Of a stretch of 64,000 nucleotides of DNA, positions 1 through 26,800 are shown one piece after another (position 1 is the stretch's first letter; every line of letters begins with the position of its first letter). The notes beneath the pieces were generated by a model. That model did not search any database and was not told the origin of the DNA. It was given only the letters and a program-made list of their open reading frames with translations. Where the stretch lies: assembly GCA_031213475.1 (NCBI GenBank), contig JARUPZ010000010.1, positions 9,408,417 to 9,472,416 of the forward strand, given 5' to 3'. The stretch comes from Nereocystis luetkeana (Eukaryota; Sar; Phaeophyceae; Laminariales; Laminariaceae). Position numbers and translations under genes: made by a program.

Positions 1-70
1 CACGGGAAGGATCGGGTCGGGTCAAGAGCTTTTTAAAGTATCGTGGATCGGGTCGGCGCGGGTCGAGTCA
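1..70. repeat. GGGTC-rich pentanucleotide patch
   Basis: Imperfect (GGGTC) copies at 11-24 and 46-68. The same pentamer forms an inverted array at 14880-15015, so this is a dispersed simple-sequence family. The remaining bases up to 534 show no exon I can support. Confidence 0.5.
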
Positions 71-534
71 CCGTTACCCTTACCACACCCGGCTCGTGAG
101 GTTAGCACAGCTCTGGGAATAGTCGTACGAGTCCGTTGCTTCTAACGACCGAACCAACGACGCGCCTCTAGGAAAACCTTTACTACTATCCTGGGTGGTT
201 GAAAGGCGTTCATCAATATGGGACCGAGGTACCTAGTGACGTAAATATTGATGTAATACCTACCTAGGTATTTTCACCCGTCTTGGAATAGTGTGCAGCG
301 GTGTAAGTGGCACCATGCTGCTTGCGACAACGTCTCACGGCTTCTTGCTCTGCACTTCAGTTCGGACATGCCGGCCCGTTCCTTCCCTAAGCAGCCCGTG
401 GACTGTCGTTTCTCCCGTCCGATACATACCATAGTCGTCAGTTTTTGTTTTGTTACAAATTTCCGTTGTGAAGTCTCGAGAGCGTAAATTCATGCATGGC
501 GGTACTCCTTCTTTCTCATAAATGTCTGGTACAG

Positions 535-15729
<15,195 letters not shown>

Positions 15730-17782
15730 CCGTGCGACATTTTTCACTCCGCCAAAACGACACCAGCGGCGATTGTGCGCCGAGCGGAATTAAAGCACAG
15801 TTTGTCCAAAATCGCCGCTTTTGTTAGGTTAGGTTACGTTCCATTTTCTTTTTCTTGCTTCAAACGAGGGCCTGAGTTGGCTCACCGCTCCACGTCGACC
15901 GAGCGATTGTTGCACCCAATTGTACTAATATGTTTCTACAAATCGTAATGCCCGCGCGGGGAGGGAGGGGCGGGGGGGGGGGGGGGGGGCGGAGCTTGGT
16001 GGCAACACCGTCGCTCCGTCTTCTGTACAGCTATCGTATCCGAGGTTGTTGGAGGCTAAGCCAAATTGAAAAATGACGACTGCGGCGGTAAATCACATCA
16101 ATCTCGGGCAAGTCAACGTTTGACAACAATGAGCCGTGCCACATCAAAGGGAGGCGCATGCTTGGAGTCATTTTTGTTTTTGCCGACAAGATTCCTCCTC
16201 AAATACGGGAACTGCCTATTTTCAGTGCCGTTTGTGACCTACAGCCTTTCTTGTTTGTCAAAGTCGGGTGTCATGGGAAGGTAATTGTATGCGAAGAGCT
16301 CCCCATGCTAAACCCATGAGCCTGACAATACTCTGGCACCCTCTCTGCTCACCCCGTGGCATCGGAAACGTGAAACCACTGGTAATACGTCGCAATACTG
16401 CGTCTTCGGCATACACACAACCAGGAGTGTCTAACTCTGCTTTGTTCGCGTTGCGAGGACTGCCAGGAAAGCAGCCGCTATGCGTACGACTGGGGGCTCG
16501 CCAATCTACACCAGAAATCAGTCGGCGTGGGGGCAGACCACGGGTGGTACCAGCCCCTTCCCAAACACGATTTATAGCCTCCTTTCGTGGGAGAACTTCG
16601 AGAAGGGACATCCCACACCTCGGATAGAACATCGATTCCCTCTTCATCATCTAGAGCTTTCGAGGCAGTATAAATGCGGTACGCGACCGGTGCATTGGGG
16701 GACCAAACGTAAAGTTTGTGCGTACGGGACCGGCACGCTAGGGGACCGAATGTAAGGTTTGGGCGTACGGGGCCGGTACCTACCGGGACCGCATCGACCC
16801 CCGTTGGTCCTTTCGAACAAGCTCGTATCGGGAGAGTGTTAGTGGTAGGTTGATTGCGACGAAGTCGGCGGAGTTTGTGCGGGAACAGGTAACGGGATTG
16901 CGTGACGGAATTTCTTAAATCACGCGGGAATCGTGCGTTTCGCGAGACATAAGACAACATCCTATAAGGGATGCACACAGGAATTATTTGTGGTTATATA
17001 TGATGCTGGTGTACCCTTCCCTTCACGGCCTCCTCTCCACCCTGCACGGCATCCCTTGCCGAGAAAATACTCTCAGGAGACCGTTTGAGGACAAACCCGC
17101 GCACTCATTATAAGTATACAAAGTGTAATTTTGTATCTCGTTTGAATCAGTGTGACGGTAGTTGGTCCCAGAAGCATCGCCCAAAGCACCCAACAACGCA
17201 ACGCACCTAACAACTGCTTCATGCATGCACGCATACACAGCACAACCCGACAACACAGACCAAGCCCACTGGCCACTGTGAAATACCAGGTACAGTATAC
17301 CACTCAGAAGTTTCAAGCACTCATACGTACTGTAGTATATACCAGTATTACACACGTACACAAGTATACATACGCATGCAGCATACCTGATACACACATC
17401 ATAAACACGCCCGTTTCGTAGTCCGGGCGTTAAACCAATACCACACCCTTGGCGCTTTTTTGCGTTGGCACGACTTGTGCACGGGGTTGGGGTTGGTTGG
17501 TACGGAGGTGGGACCTTGGTACAACCATGGAGCGATGCGAAGGTAAGCAGAACCGATGAATGCTATCGTTGTGGAGACTCGTAGTGGACGAGGGGGTATC
17601 CCTGTCTGCCTCTCTCGCACTAAGCAATCTGGGAGCTCATACGGGGATCTCCCAGACTCACCATGTTTCTCTTCGGGGAACACGGCCCCGCCGCAGTATT
17701 CGTAAGTGGATCAATTGCAGCTACACGTGACACACAAACCAGCCTTTGGTACGAGTAAACCCAACACAGACCTTCCTGTTCG
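15730..17782. other. intergenic, no gene recognised; G18 tract and a small duplication
   Basis: Downstream of IFT121. Contains a G18 run at 15972-15989 and a 44-bp tandem duplication at 16688-16775, in which two copies carry GGGGACC and GTTTG(T/G)GCGTACGGG. Overlapping ORFs of up to 166 codons lie on both strands, with no domain or splice support. Confidence 0.45.
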
Positions 17783-17905
17783 CTGTGTGATTCGAACTCA
17801 CGACCAACGACCCATGTCCTGTCGTCGTCGCCAAGTGGGAAGGTCTAAGTCCGTTGGGCTAAAGGTAAACGGTTATCCAATCACCTACTACCCAATCTGA
17901 ACCTG
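17783..17905 (-). mobile_element. tRNA-derived SINE, copy 1
   Basis: On the minus strand an A-box-like TAGCCCAACGG (17851-17861) and a B-box-like GAGTTCGAATC (17789-17799) lie in the order of an internal Pol III promoter. The 5' flank AGATTGGGTAG...TTTACCTT is shared with 42139-42190 on the plus strand. The segment does not fold as a complete tRNA. Confidence 0.6.
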
Positions 17906-19824
17906 ATAACAACTGCACTGCTGTCATGATGACGTGCATGCCTTCCTAAAGTAGAGGCAAAACCCTCCGAAATCTATTTTTATCCGCCAACAGTTCCAAT
18001 CCAACGTAACACAGCAAACCAAGTCCAAAACAGGCTGACAACAGTCAGTCCAATTACAATAGAAACCACCACAACATGTAAATTCAGTAAAAAATGGGGA
18101 TACTCGTAGAGACGAGACGTATTACGCAGCTTGCAAAGCTGAGTATCAACTCACAGCTGAGGTTTTCATCATTTTTCCAAACCACCAAAACCAATAAAAA
18201 AAGTCAATCTTATTGCCAAGTATCAAGCACGAAAAAAAAGAATCTCGAATCTCAAAATTAAAAGCAAAAACCAGATACCGAAACACCAAACACCAAAATA
18301 CCAAACGCCAAAAACCGATCATATTCGGTACCCACGCTTGTATCATGCCAGTACCAGGTATGTCACTCTGTTGTACTGCCGTCAAGGCTGTAAACCGAAA
18401 AGGAAATCTGTCTTAGTAGGGTTGTCGGGTTTTCACAGGAGAAACTGTCGATCGATTTCGCTCGGTCATCTTACAAGACCCAAAACAACCGAACCCGAGA
18501 CCGAGCTCGGTCGGTTTCTGGGTGAAACCCGATGAACGGTCAACATCCGGAAGGGTTCGGCGTGATTGTTACGGCGACATGCGACGACATGATCGTATTG
18601 TATATGACGACTATTAATAGTGGCCTTATAGCCGCACCTGCGGCTGCTGCATCAGACCGACACCCTTTCTTAGGGTCATTCTTATCGGCAAGTTTTTTCC
18701 CCAATTTTCGACATTTGTTTCGCGCAATTTTTCAATCTTCCATATTCTCCTGTTTTCTTTCTAAATATTGGAATGTTAACGAACTTGATATTTTTTGTTC
18801 TGGAGAATTTCACGAATAATAACAGAACGCCTCCGTATATTGATACATATTTCCGATTGTTTCCAAACTTTGGAAATTTTGGAAAAAACGCTCTCCGATA
18901 AGAATGGACCTTACTGCGTACCAGGTAATATGCGGAAATATAACGTGCCGTATATACTTACGAGCTACGTTTGCAGTATAAGCTACGATACAATAAGTAA
19001 TGGCTTGATTGCCAGAACTCATAGTACAGCCTACTTGAAGGAAATATTGCATAGATACCAGATACAACATACTGCCCGCATCATTAAGCATTCGGTGGTG
19101 TTCAAGGTAGTGTTGCGAGCATGAATTTTTAGTATTCTGTAATTTCCTTTCGGGCAATGACGAATACCACCAATCTCATCCAACCAGCTCTCCTTCCCTG
19201 CGCATACCCATTATTTAAAAACTCGCTGCTTTCAGTACCCCTCTTTACCCAATACGTGTACCTGTTATGCTACCATCGCTGGGTTGCGCGTTGCTGTGAC
19301 AATTATTCGCTTGCGTCATGCTCCGCATCCCCATTTCACCCCCACGCAATGGGCAAAGTAATCCTCTTTGCTTCCAAAAAAAAAGTATTATCGTGGGCAA
19401 AGGGCACATGTTCAGCAGGCGAAGGAGCGCATTCAAACGGACTGGGCGTGCCCATGTGTCAGATGCATGACGGCGGGGTTTCAATGCAGAAACTGAAGGC
19501 GTCGTTGGCGAAGGAAACAGGGCAACGAAAGTAGACCAAGCAAGTCGGTTTCCCGATTTCGGTTGCTCTTTTGGCAACCAAGGACAAATCTCAACCGACC
19601 AAAACGAAACGACCAAAAGCACAATGTTTGGCTTTTAGGATCACAACCCTGACTGCCGTACACATACCAGTAAAACATACCAATATTAGCGCTCACACCA
19701 GGAAAACATAGTAGTAGTAATGATCCTGTCGTACACCGCACGCAACAACAATCGTTTGTCTTGTAAACCGCCACCTGTAATACAAGTATAGTACAGTAGT
19801 ACTCATCACTGGAGACCGATAATA
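17906..19824. other. intergenic AT-richer segment, nothing recognised
   Basis: Noticeably A-rich (18000-18330, with CAAAACACC-type words) and T-rich stretches. Two TACCAGGTA palindromes occur at 18353 and 18920. No coding or RNA gene is supported. Confidence 0.4.
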
Positions 19825-20175
19825 TTTCACAGGATTTTGTGTTGGTATTACCTACTGAGCTACAGGGGTCAAATATCGATCGACTACCAAGCCCAGGGCA
19901 ATCCTTATAACACGCCTCCTCCCCCCCGTCTGAACGGCGGGATATTTAGGGCATCGGTACCGTATACGGCCGTACGATGAAATGCCCGCTTCGTTTTCAA
20001 TACCTGGGGAGCTAGGGAGATATATTTTCAGGGACGCACTCGCAAGCGTTTCTACACAAGAAATATACGTTCGAACTGAGATTCACACTCATACCCCCGA
20101 CAACGTCAAATGTGATGGTATTACCTCCTGAGCTATAGGGGTAAACTATTGATGAATTACTCAGCCCAAGTTTAT
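19825..20175 (-). mobile_element. two copies of a second tRNA-like element
   Basis: The minus strand of 20078-20137 has A box TATAGCTCAGGAGGTAA and B box GAGTGTGAATCTC. A partial copy at 19848-19864 keeps only TGTAGCTCAGTAGGTAA. Both are preceded (on the minus strand) by related sequence, TTGGGCTGAGTAATTC versus CTTGGTAGTCGATCG. The A/B spacing and sequence are tRNA-like, but there is no full cloverleaf. Confidence 0.5.
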
Positions 20176-20194
20176 CTTAAAAACAGTTTCTCCG

Positions 20195-20345
20195 TTTGAT
20201 GTCCGGGGGGGGGGGTGGGGAGGGGGCGGGCAGTAACTACTCTGCCGATCACTATCGTATCGCCATAATGTTTCACAAGAAATGTCCGATTGACGTCAGG
20301 GGGAGGGGGGGGGGGGGGGGGGGGAGGGGCAGTCCACTCTTTCAC
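20195..20345 (-). repeat. poly(C)-punctuated duplication (poly(G) on plus)
   Basis: Two G tracts (about 20203-20230 and a G20 run near 20303-20324) are each preceded by TGATGTCC/TGACGTCA. Each is followed by a GGGCAGT...ACTCT...CCGA module ending near GTAT. It looks like a tandem pair of the same poly(C)-punctuated kind seen at 5.1 and 13.2 kb. Confidence 0.5.
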
Positions 20346-20643
20346 CGAACATGACAGCATTGTATCCCCACTACCAATAAACAGGTATGACGAATCCTCC
20401 CTAACCAAGGTTTCCGATTGCATCAACCGTGCTGCCTTCCCAAAGAGAGAAGCAACATTACTTTGAACTCCTATGGTTGGTATTTTTTTCCCCTCAAGCA
20501 CGGTACGCAGGTGTTGACGACCCAGGCCTTCCGGGCAAAAAAAGGCTGTTCAGCGCGCTGAACTACGAGCACCCACCAGTGGCTACCGTTCCACCCTTTC
20601 TTTCACGTGCCAGCTTACACCCACCCTACGTCTGAACGTTTCA

Positions 20644-20882
20644 TCAGGTCCACTCCACGCCAAGAGCGTCCGTTGTTTGTTGCCGGAAGAGGGCGAGGGC
20701 GTAGTCGTACAGAAGCATGTCCGCGGCAAGAATGTTGTGCAGGTCCGCGCTAGTGCGGGCCCACGCCAGTAGCCCCTTCCGGGCCTCGGATCGGGTGCCC
20801 GAATTGATCGCCACTTCAGCATCCCAATCGCGCACCGGGGTCGTTACCTTGGCGTTGAACAGGCGCATCGACAGCTCCCACT
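20644..20882 (-). CDS. sulfotransferase terminal exon
   Basis: The minus-strand acceptor is TTGCCGCGTGTCAG. The exon starts with two bases of a split codon and runs to a TGA at 20644-20646. It encodes WELSMRLFNAKV, then LLAWARTSADLHNILAADML and LYDYALALFRQQ. A W-E-x-S-x-x-L-F turn and a D-x-x-L-Y-D-Y-A-x-x-L-F helix close these domains. It is about 9.8 kb of intronic sequence away from the previous secure exon. Confidence 0.8.
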
Positions 20883-23800
20883 CTGACACGCGGCAATGAA
20901 ATGGGCAGTCGGCGTGCGCGGGTGCAGGGTGGGTGGAAGGGTTGGGAAAAAACACTGATGAAAGGCGTGACGGGGACATCTCCGTGAGGCCATTGCGAGA
21001 GCGTGTTTTTCTGACAGCTTGGTCGTTCAGTTAATGCTGCTCCTGAAAGCGTGCGAGTACACCCCAGTTCTTGGCAACGGGTTTTGGTCCAAGGAAGCAT
21101 TTGTGGGTCGCCCCTCTCGCTCGCCCCCCCTGACAGCTCTGCCGGGCGTCCAAGGGATACATGCCTGTAGATGGCGTCGGTTTCTTTCTGGCGACCGTCG
21201 GGATCGCAAAGCCTGCAAGGCCGTGAAAACTTCCTCCCCGAGGAGAAAATATTTTCCCCTTGTTGTAACACGTGTCTCGAAAGACTGTCAGGAAGCTACT
21301 GTTCGTCGCCGAGTGAGACACCTTTGAAGCGGTTGGCGCAATGGGAACCCCCGAACGTACACCGGTGCCTCCGTTCTGTAGTCTCTCTGAGGAAGATCGG
21401 TACTTCGTCTCGAAAACGGGATCATCCTTGTGTTTCCGATCCCAAACGCACACCCTACGGTACCAGCGCGCTTCGCCAAGCCGACCACACAAAACAGCCC
21501 AGCGCGACCGAGGTCTCGGGCTCGATGTCTGGATTTTGACACGGCCATATTATCGATAAATCGATCAAAGACGCCCGAGAAAGCTTCCTGCAAGCGGGAT
21601 GTACTGTAGAAACAAAAGCGAAACCCACCTTCAAAGATGCCCACGGCTATGTACGTCGATAAAACGCGCTGGAGGAATGGCGGAGCAGTTCGGAAAGGGG
21701 GGGAGTGGGAGTGGGCGTGTGAGCGCGATTTACTCGAACCTTGTGGAGGTACTGCAGAAAAAGCAACGGCTTAGCGGTTTAGATAGTATCTGGGGCATTC
21801 ATTGAAGGTTTTCGGAGAGCCTGGAAATGACACATACCTCCAGCGCGTTGCATTCAGACGACCTCGCACTGTTTACGTTCAGCACGAAGCCGCGTTTGAA
21901 CGGTTTATGAGGATCCTGTTTTGTATCCCCCTGACACCAGGAACAGCAACGCGTGGCACAACTCACCTTAATGGTTCAACTACCCGCTTCACAAGGAAAC
22001 CGTGTACGCATATATATATCCACGTGCACCGCACGCGTTATACACGCCCTAATCCTAGCGGGCTTCTGGCCATTCTGTCGTGCATCAACCTTGGGCTACA
22101 CGATTCTATTCTGCCAATGAAACTGTGCTCTTTACGCACAACAAGCTTCGCGCATATTATACCGAGCATCGAGGGGCCGCCGCCTTTGCGGAGCTCTCCA
22201 AGAAACACGCTGCAAGCCTGCTACGCACAGTTCGTAGCACAGAGCGGTACAATCAATACACATACATACAAGTGTATCATCTCTGATTGACGCTCTAGAA
22301 CGTCACACGCCACATGAAATGTATTTGGTCTTGCTGCTCACGGTGCGTAACATTTCTTAGGTAACTAATTGGTGAACCGTAGGAGGGGGAGGGGGGGGGG
22401 GGGCGTACTCATTCGTTACTTGCCTTAGTAATTAGACCATTGACCACGCATCCCAATCGAGACGGGTATGGTGCCATTATTTTCGCTACCGTACCGCGTT
22501 TACGCTACTCGGGTGGGATTGGCTCCGCACCTCACCCGAAAATTGACGTCTGCAGTATTTTGGTGGCAGTGCACATCGCGGAAATAAACAGCCTTGAATC
22601 CTTTTAGTGCTGTACTGTACAGACACCTCAATCTGACTCTAATTATAAAATATTTTCCCCCCACAACGGGAGTGAAGTCCTAGAGGAGTAAATTAAATAC
22701 CCAAGCCTGCCAAGAAATAGGGTAGTCGTTCGGCCTCGAGATACTTTCAGCGTTTGGAAAGCAAGCACCTTAACGCGACCCCCTAAAAATCTGTAGCGCT
22801 AGCCACGCGTAGCACCTGACACACCTTGATATCGCCGTGGACCAGCCAGCCCTTCTCGGTGTTGATGTTGCGCGGTTTGAGTTTCTGAGATGTCTACGTG
22901 CGAGAATGAGTTAGGTTTCGACGAGAGCGGTGGAGGAGCAGGGCGGAGTGTGCACACGATACACATCTTTTAGATGTTGTTCGTACGTGTCGAGTATACA
23001 AAGCTCTTCATGGGCTCGGGGAAGGGGAGAAAAGGGGCTGAGCAACCACTCAGGAGATGCCTTGTTTCTGATCGTATTGTATGATATACAATGTCAAGTG
23101 GGGGAAAACTGACGGATGAGCCATATTGTTGAAATCTCGCGATAGGAGAACACCGAACGAAACAATATTAGTACAATAATTGAGCCCATAAGACCGCAGC
23201 GATATCTACCTAAAGCCCCTCCTTGCAAAAATCGGTGCACGGCTTTCTGTGTTAGGTTCAAGCTTGGTGTTCTTCCTCCGTTAGGAAAAATCTGCAATAC
23301 GTAAGCATGATCGAGACGTCGAAGCCCTTGCCGCACACATTGTTGGATGACCAACATCGTTGGGCGACAAAAACAATTTATCCAGGCGAACTGGAATGCA
23401 GTAGTTGGTATGATGCCCACAAAATAACATTATAATTGAGTTGGCCCTTGGAACCCTTTTTTTTTTTTCATTTTTCTCTCATACATTCGAAACGGAGTCT
23501 TTTCTCGTCACGCCTGCGTGTCCGACACCGTATTCCTACGCCTCAGGTTGGCACAGCACGACGCAACACCTGTGCCTTGCTTGTCGTCGTAGCCGCAGCG
23601 ATTCGCGGCTGCTGCTATAACAGCATTTCGGTAGCTGCTTTGCAAAAATACGGTAACGTTCATCGTCTCGCTCTGACACTCTTGTCACACGTACATATTT
23701 TCTTGCTGTGCGTATTCCAGTAGATAGATGTGCTCATATCACCCATGCTCACTCCCTCCTGTCTCTGTCCCTCAATAATGTATCCTTCCCTTTGTTTCTG

Positions 23801-26800
23801 AAGCCATTTCTTTCATTTTTTTCCTTTCAAATTTTCTTCAGAACCTAGTGACTTACTTCACTGTGGCTACAACGCGGTGAGATCGGGGGCGGGGGAGGGG
23901 GGGCGCTTGCTCCCTAGTAATCAACACACCCCCAAACTATCTATTATACTATTTCGGGGGACCATAGCAGATAGGACCTACCTACCTGTATCATTGTCAG
24001 GAACAACAATAGATAAATACCTGGTATATAGTTTTTTGTGTGGACCGTAGGTCCTATTTTTATATGGTCCACCGCTCAGATTTTTTTTGTTTTTTCTGTT
24101 TTATTGTCTTTTTTTGCTCTTATTTTTCCGGTCTTGCTCGTGTTGTTGTGTTCTCGTACCCGGTACGCTGACACTTCACTTGCTTGACACTTGAACTTGC
24201 GATTTAGTTTTTATTTTTGGTCTTCCTCTGTCTCACAGTCTGTGACCACATAATCAGTATCTCTCTAGGATAGGGAATCAGGACGGACACTGGGTGTACT
24301 GATGAAGCTGGGTAGAAAGGACGATTTAATGTGAAGACAACAACAACAACAACAACAACAACAACAGCAATACTATTACGGGGGGCCATAGTTAACAGGA
24401 CCAAATATTGTTCGTAAAAATGATTAAATATATGGGTTTTTATGTATACCATAGGTCCTGTTAACTAGGATCCCCCGTAATTATTATAGTAGTAGTAGGG
24501 GACAAGAGGCCCTACCGCCCCGACGGCGGAAGGGCCACGATGATGAAAGTAGTCGGCCTCATGGAGGGGAAAATATTGAAACATGAACGGTATCCAATAG
24601 CGAAATAAATGTGCAGTTCGTTAAGTGTTGCGCAACACTGCCGTTAAGCAGGGAAAACAGTAAATCTTAGATACTTGGTATATATCATGCAGCTTTCAAG
24701 GCTGAGTGTCAACCACTAAATCGGACGCGTACTCACGGAGTGACGCCGTGTTTGCGACAATTTGACAAAATACTTGAAGTGGTTGTGAAGCTACTACGCA
24801 CGCACTCCGCTGTATGTAAGCGAAGGGCTTGCATAAGAAGAGAGAAATTGATCACAGGTACCCTCGGCATGCCTCTACGGTAGCTTTTTACTTTTCAGGG
24901 GATATTCACTCGAGGGTGGGAGGCCATGGTATACCCTCAGCGACAAAGAGGACGAGCGCGGTGGTCACATGCATATTTCGTTTGTCCACCATGGTACTTG
25001 CCTCATTTTGATGGCACTCAGGGTTCGGCATTCGAACTGCGCGTGGATTTTCATCCAATTTAGCCTGCTCACGCCCTCGCACGTGGAAAACAAAGACGAA
25101 CACACTATTATTGTATAATGATACTTGTGATTCATAGTAAAATGGGGAGACTATGTTAGGATAGCATGCCGCACCATCGTGTGCTCTTTCGGGCCCTAGT
25201 GTAGACCCTGCCTGCAACCACCGTACCACGCCGATGAAAACCACACACATACGATGTACAAGTTCAGAGTTGGAAGCGGCTCCGCGCACCGAAGTCACCA
25301 AACACCCTCAACAGAAAGCGCCTGTTAAACGCCGCCCCGGTCCGTGTTGCTCTGCGTAAGGTGGGTATTTGTGTGACTTCGTACTAAGGACTTATTTCCG
25401 GGTCGCCGGGAATAAAAACAAATGCACCACCGATCCTGGTATATGTGGTAAACAACCCCGCGGGGTGTAATCTACAGCGTCAACACAGGCAAATACATAA
25501 GGAGATTATCCAGTTAACCTGTGTGCCGAGACAGTCCATTTCTAGATGGGGATAAAAACATACCGGTATCTATCTATTATATACTTCCGTACCAGGACTC
25601 AATTTTTCATTATAATACGTACTGTACATCCAAGGGGGGCTTCGCCGAGGCGGGTCGACGCCTGCCGGCGACTCCGCGCATGCCCGTAATGGCTGAACGG
25701 GTACCGGTGTGCAACTCGAGGCTTTTAGTGCCACAATAGTATTGCCAAGGGGTGCACTACGATAAACAATTAGTGTGAAATGAAAGAAAACGTTGGGCAC
25801 ACAGGAAAAACGACCATTGCCATCCGCCTTCCGGCACAACAACACGTAACTCGTTCGTACAGCAGCTTGCGGCACTTAAAAAAACAAAATGCCACGTACT
25901 AGACGCTCGGTGTCCGTACTGTATAAATCGTGTGCAGATAGCCACAAAATAGTTAGTTGAGCAGCAGTCGACGTTGGTGTAGCAAACTCAGCAGCAGCAA
26001 GCAGCAACAGCAGCAGCGTGGCGTACAGACACGTATCGTACGAAAACTACGCTGGCACGAGACCTCCGCCGAGACGCCAAACAAATGTCAATTTCGAGAC
26101 GGTACTCATACAGCATCCGAAGTAGATGGATCTGTCTTCCAACATCAAGATGCGGGGACACATCCCCGAGAGGGGGTGACTTGCATAATAACCATTTTCA
26201 CGGGGGTTAGCAGCAAGAACGTATCGCAGACATAGCAAGAGCAGCAGCAGAACAGCACAGTAGTAGCACGTGTATAGCAGCAGCACCAGAGCAGCGGAAG
26301 AATAGCGGCAGGAGCGGCTGCAGTAACACATCATGCACGCCCGAGGCTGCCCCTGGAACATCAGTTGAGGAAGGGGAGCCCGGAGGCGCACGAGGAGGAA
26401 AGACATACTACTATCCCAGACCGACCTACTTTGCGAGGCGGACTGCGTGGGCAGCAGCAGCAACAGCAAAACAACACAGCAGCTGCACAAAGCAGCAGCA
26501 ATAGCAGCAGCAGCAGCAGCAGCAGAGCAGCGTCAGTAACAGCAGCAGTACGACACATCACGCACGTGCCGCTCTCGGCACAGCAGTCGAGGCAGGAAGC
26601 ACCGTGCGGCACAACGAGGAAAGGTAAAATGATGTCCCCGATGGAGTTACTATGTACTGGGTGAATCTCGTCCCAACTAAAGTCAAGTGGGGGTTCGAGT
26701 CTCACCGAGCGCGTACTCCATTCGTCTCTACAGCAGTTGGCACGACGAGGAAGGCGTAATCATACATCTACAACGAAACATGCTGCAGGGTGAGCGCAAC

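Noticed and set aside
16258-16978. ORFs of 119-166 codons on both strands
   Set aside because: Mutually overlapping, low protein likeness, and one spans a 44-bp tandem duplication.
17783-17905. functional tRNA gene (also 20078-20137, 38150-38240, 42358-42400, 61550-61620)
   Set aside because: A/B boxes are present but acceptor and anticodon stems do not pair into a full cloverleaf; shared flanks indicate SINEs.
22825-22884. protein-kinase catalytic loop (KLKPRN / HGDIK resemble subdomain motifs)
   Set aside because: Order and spacing are wrong for HRDLKPxN and DFG, and no other kinase motif lies nearby.
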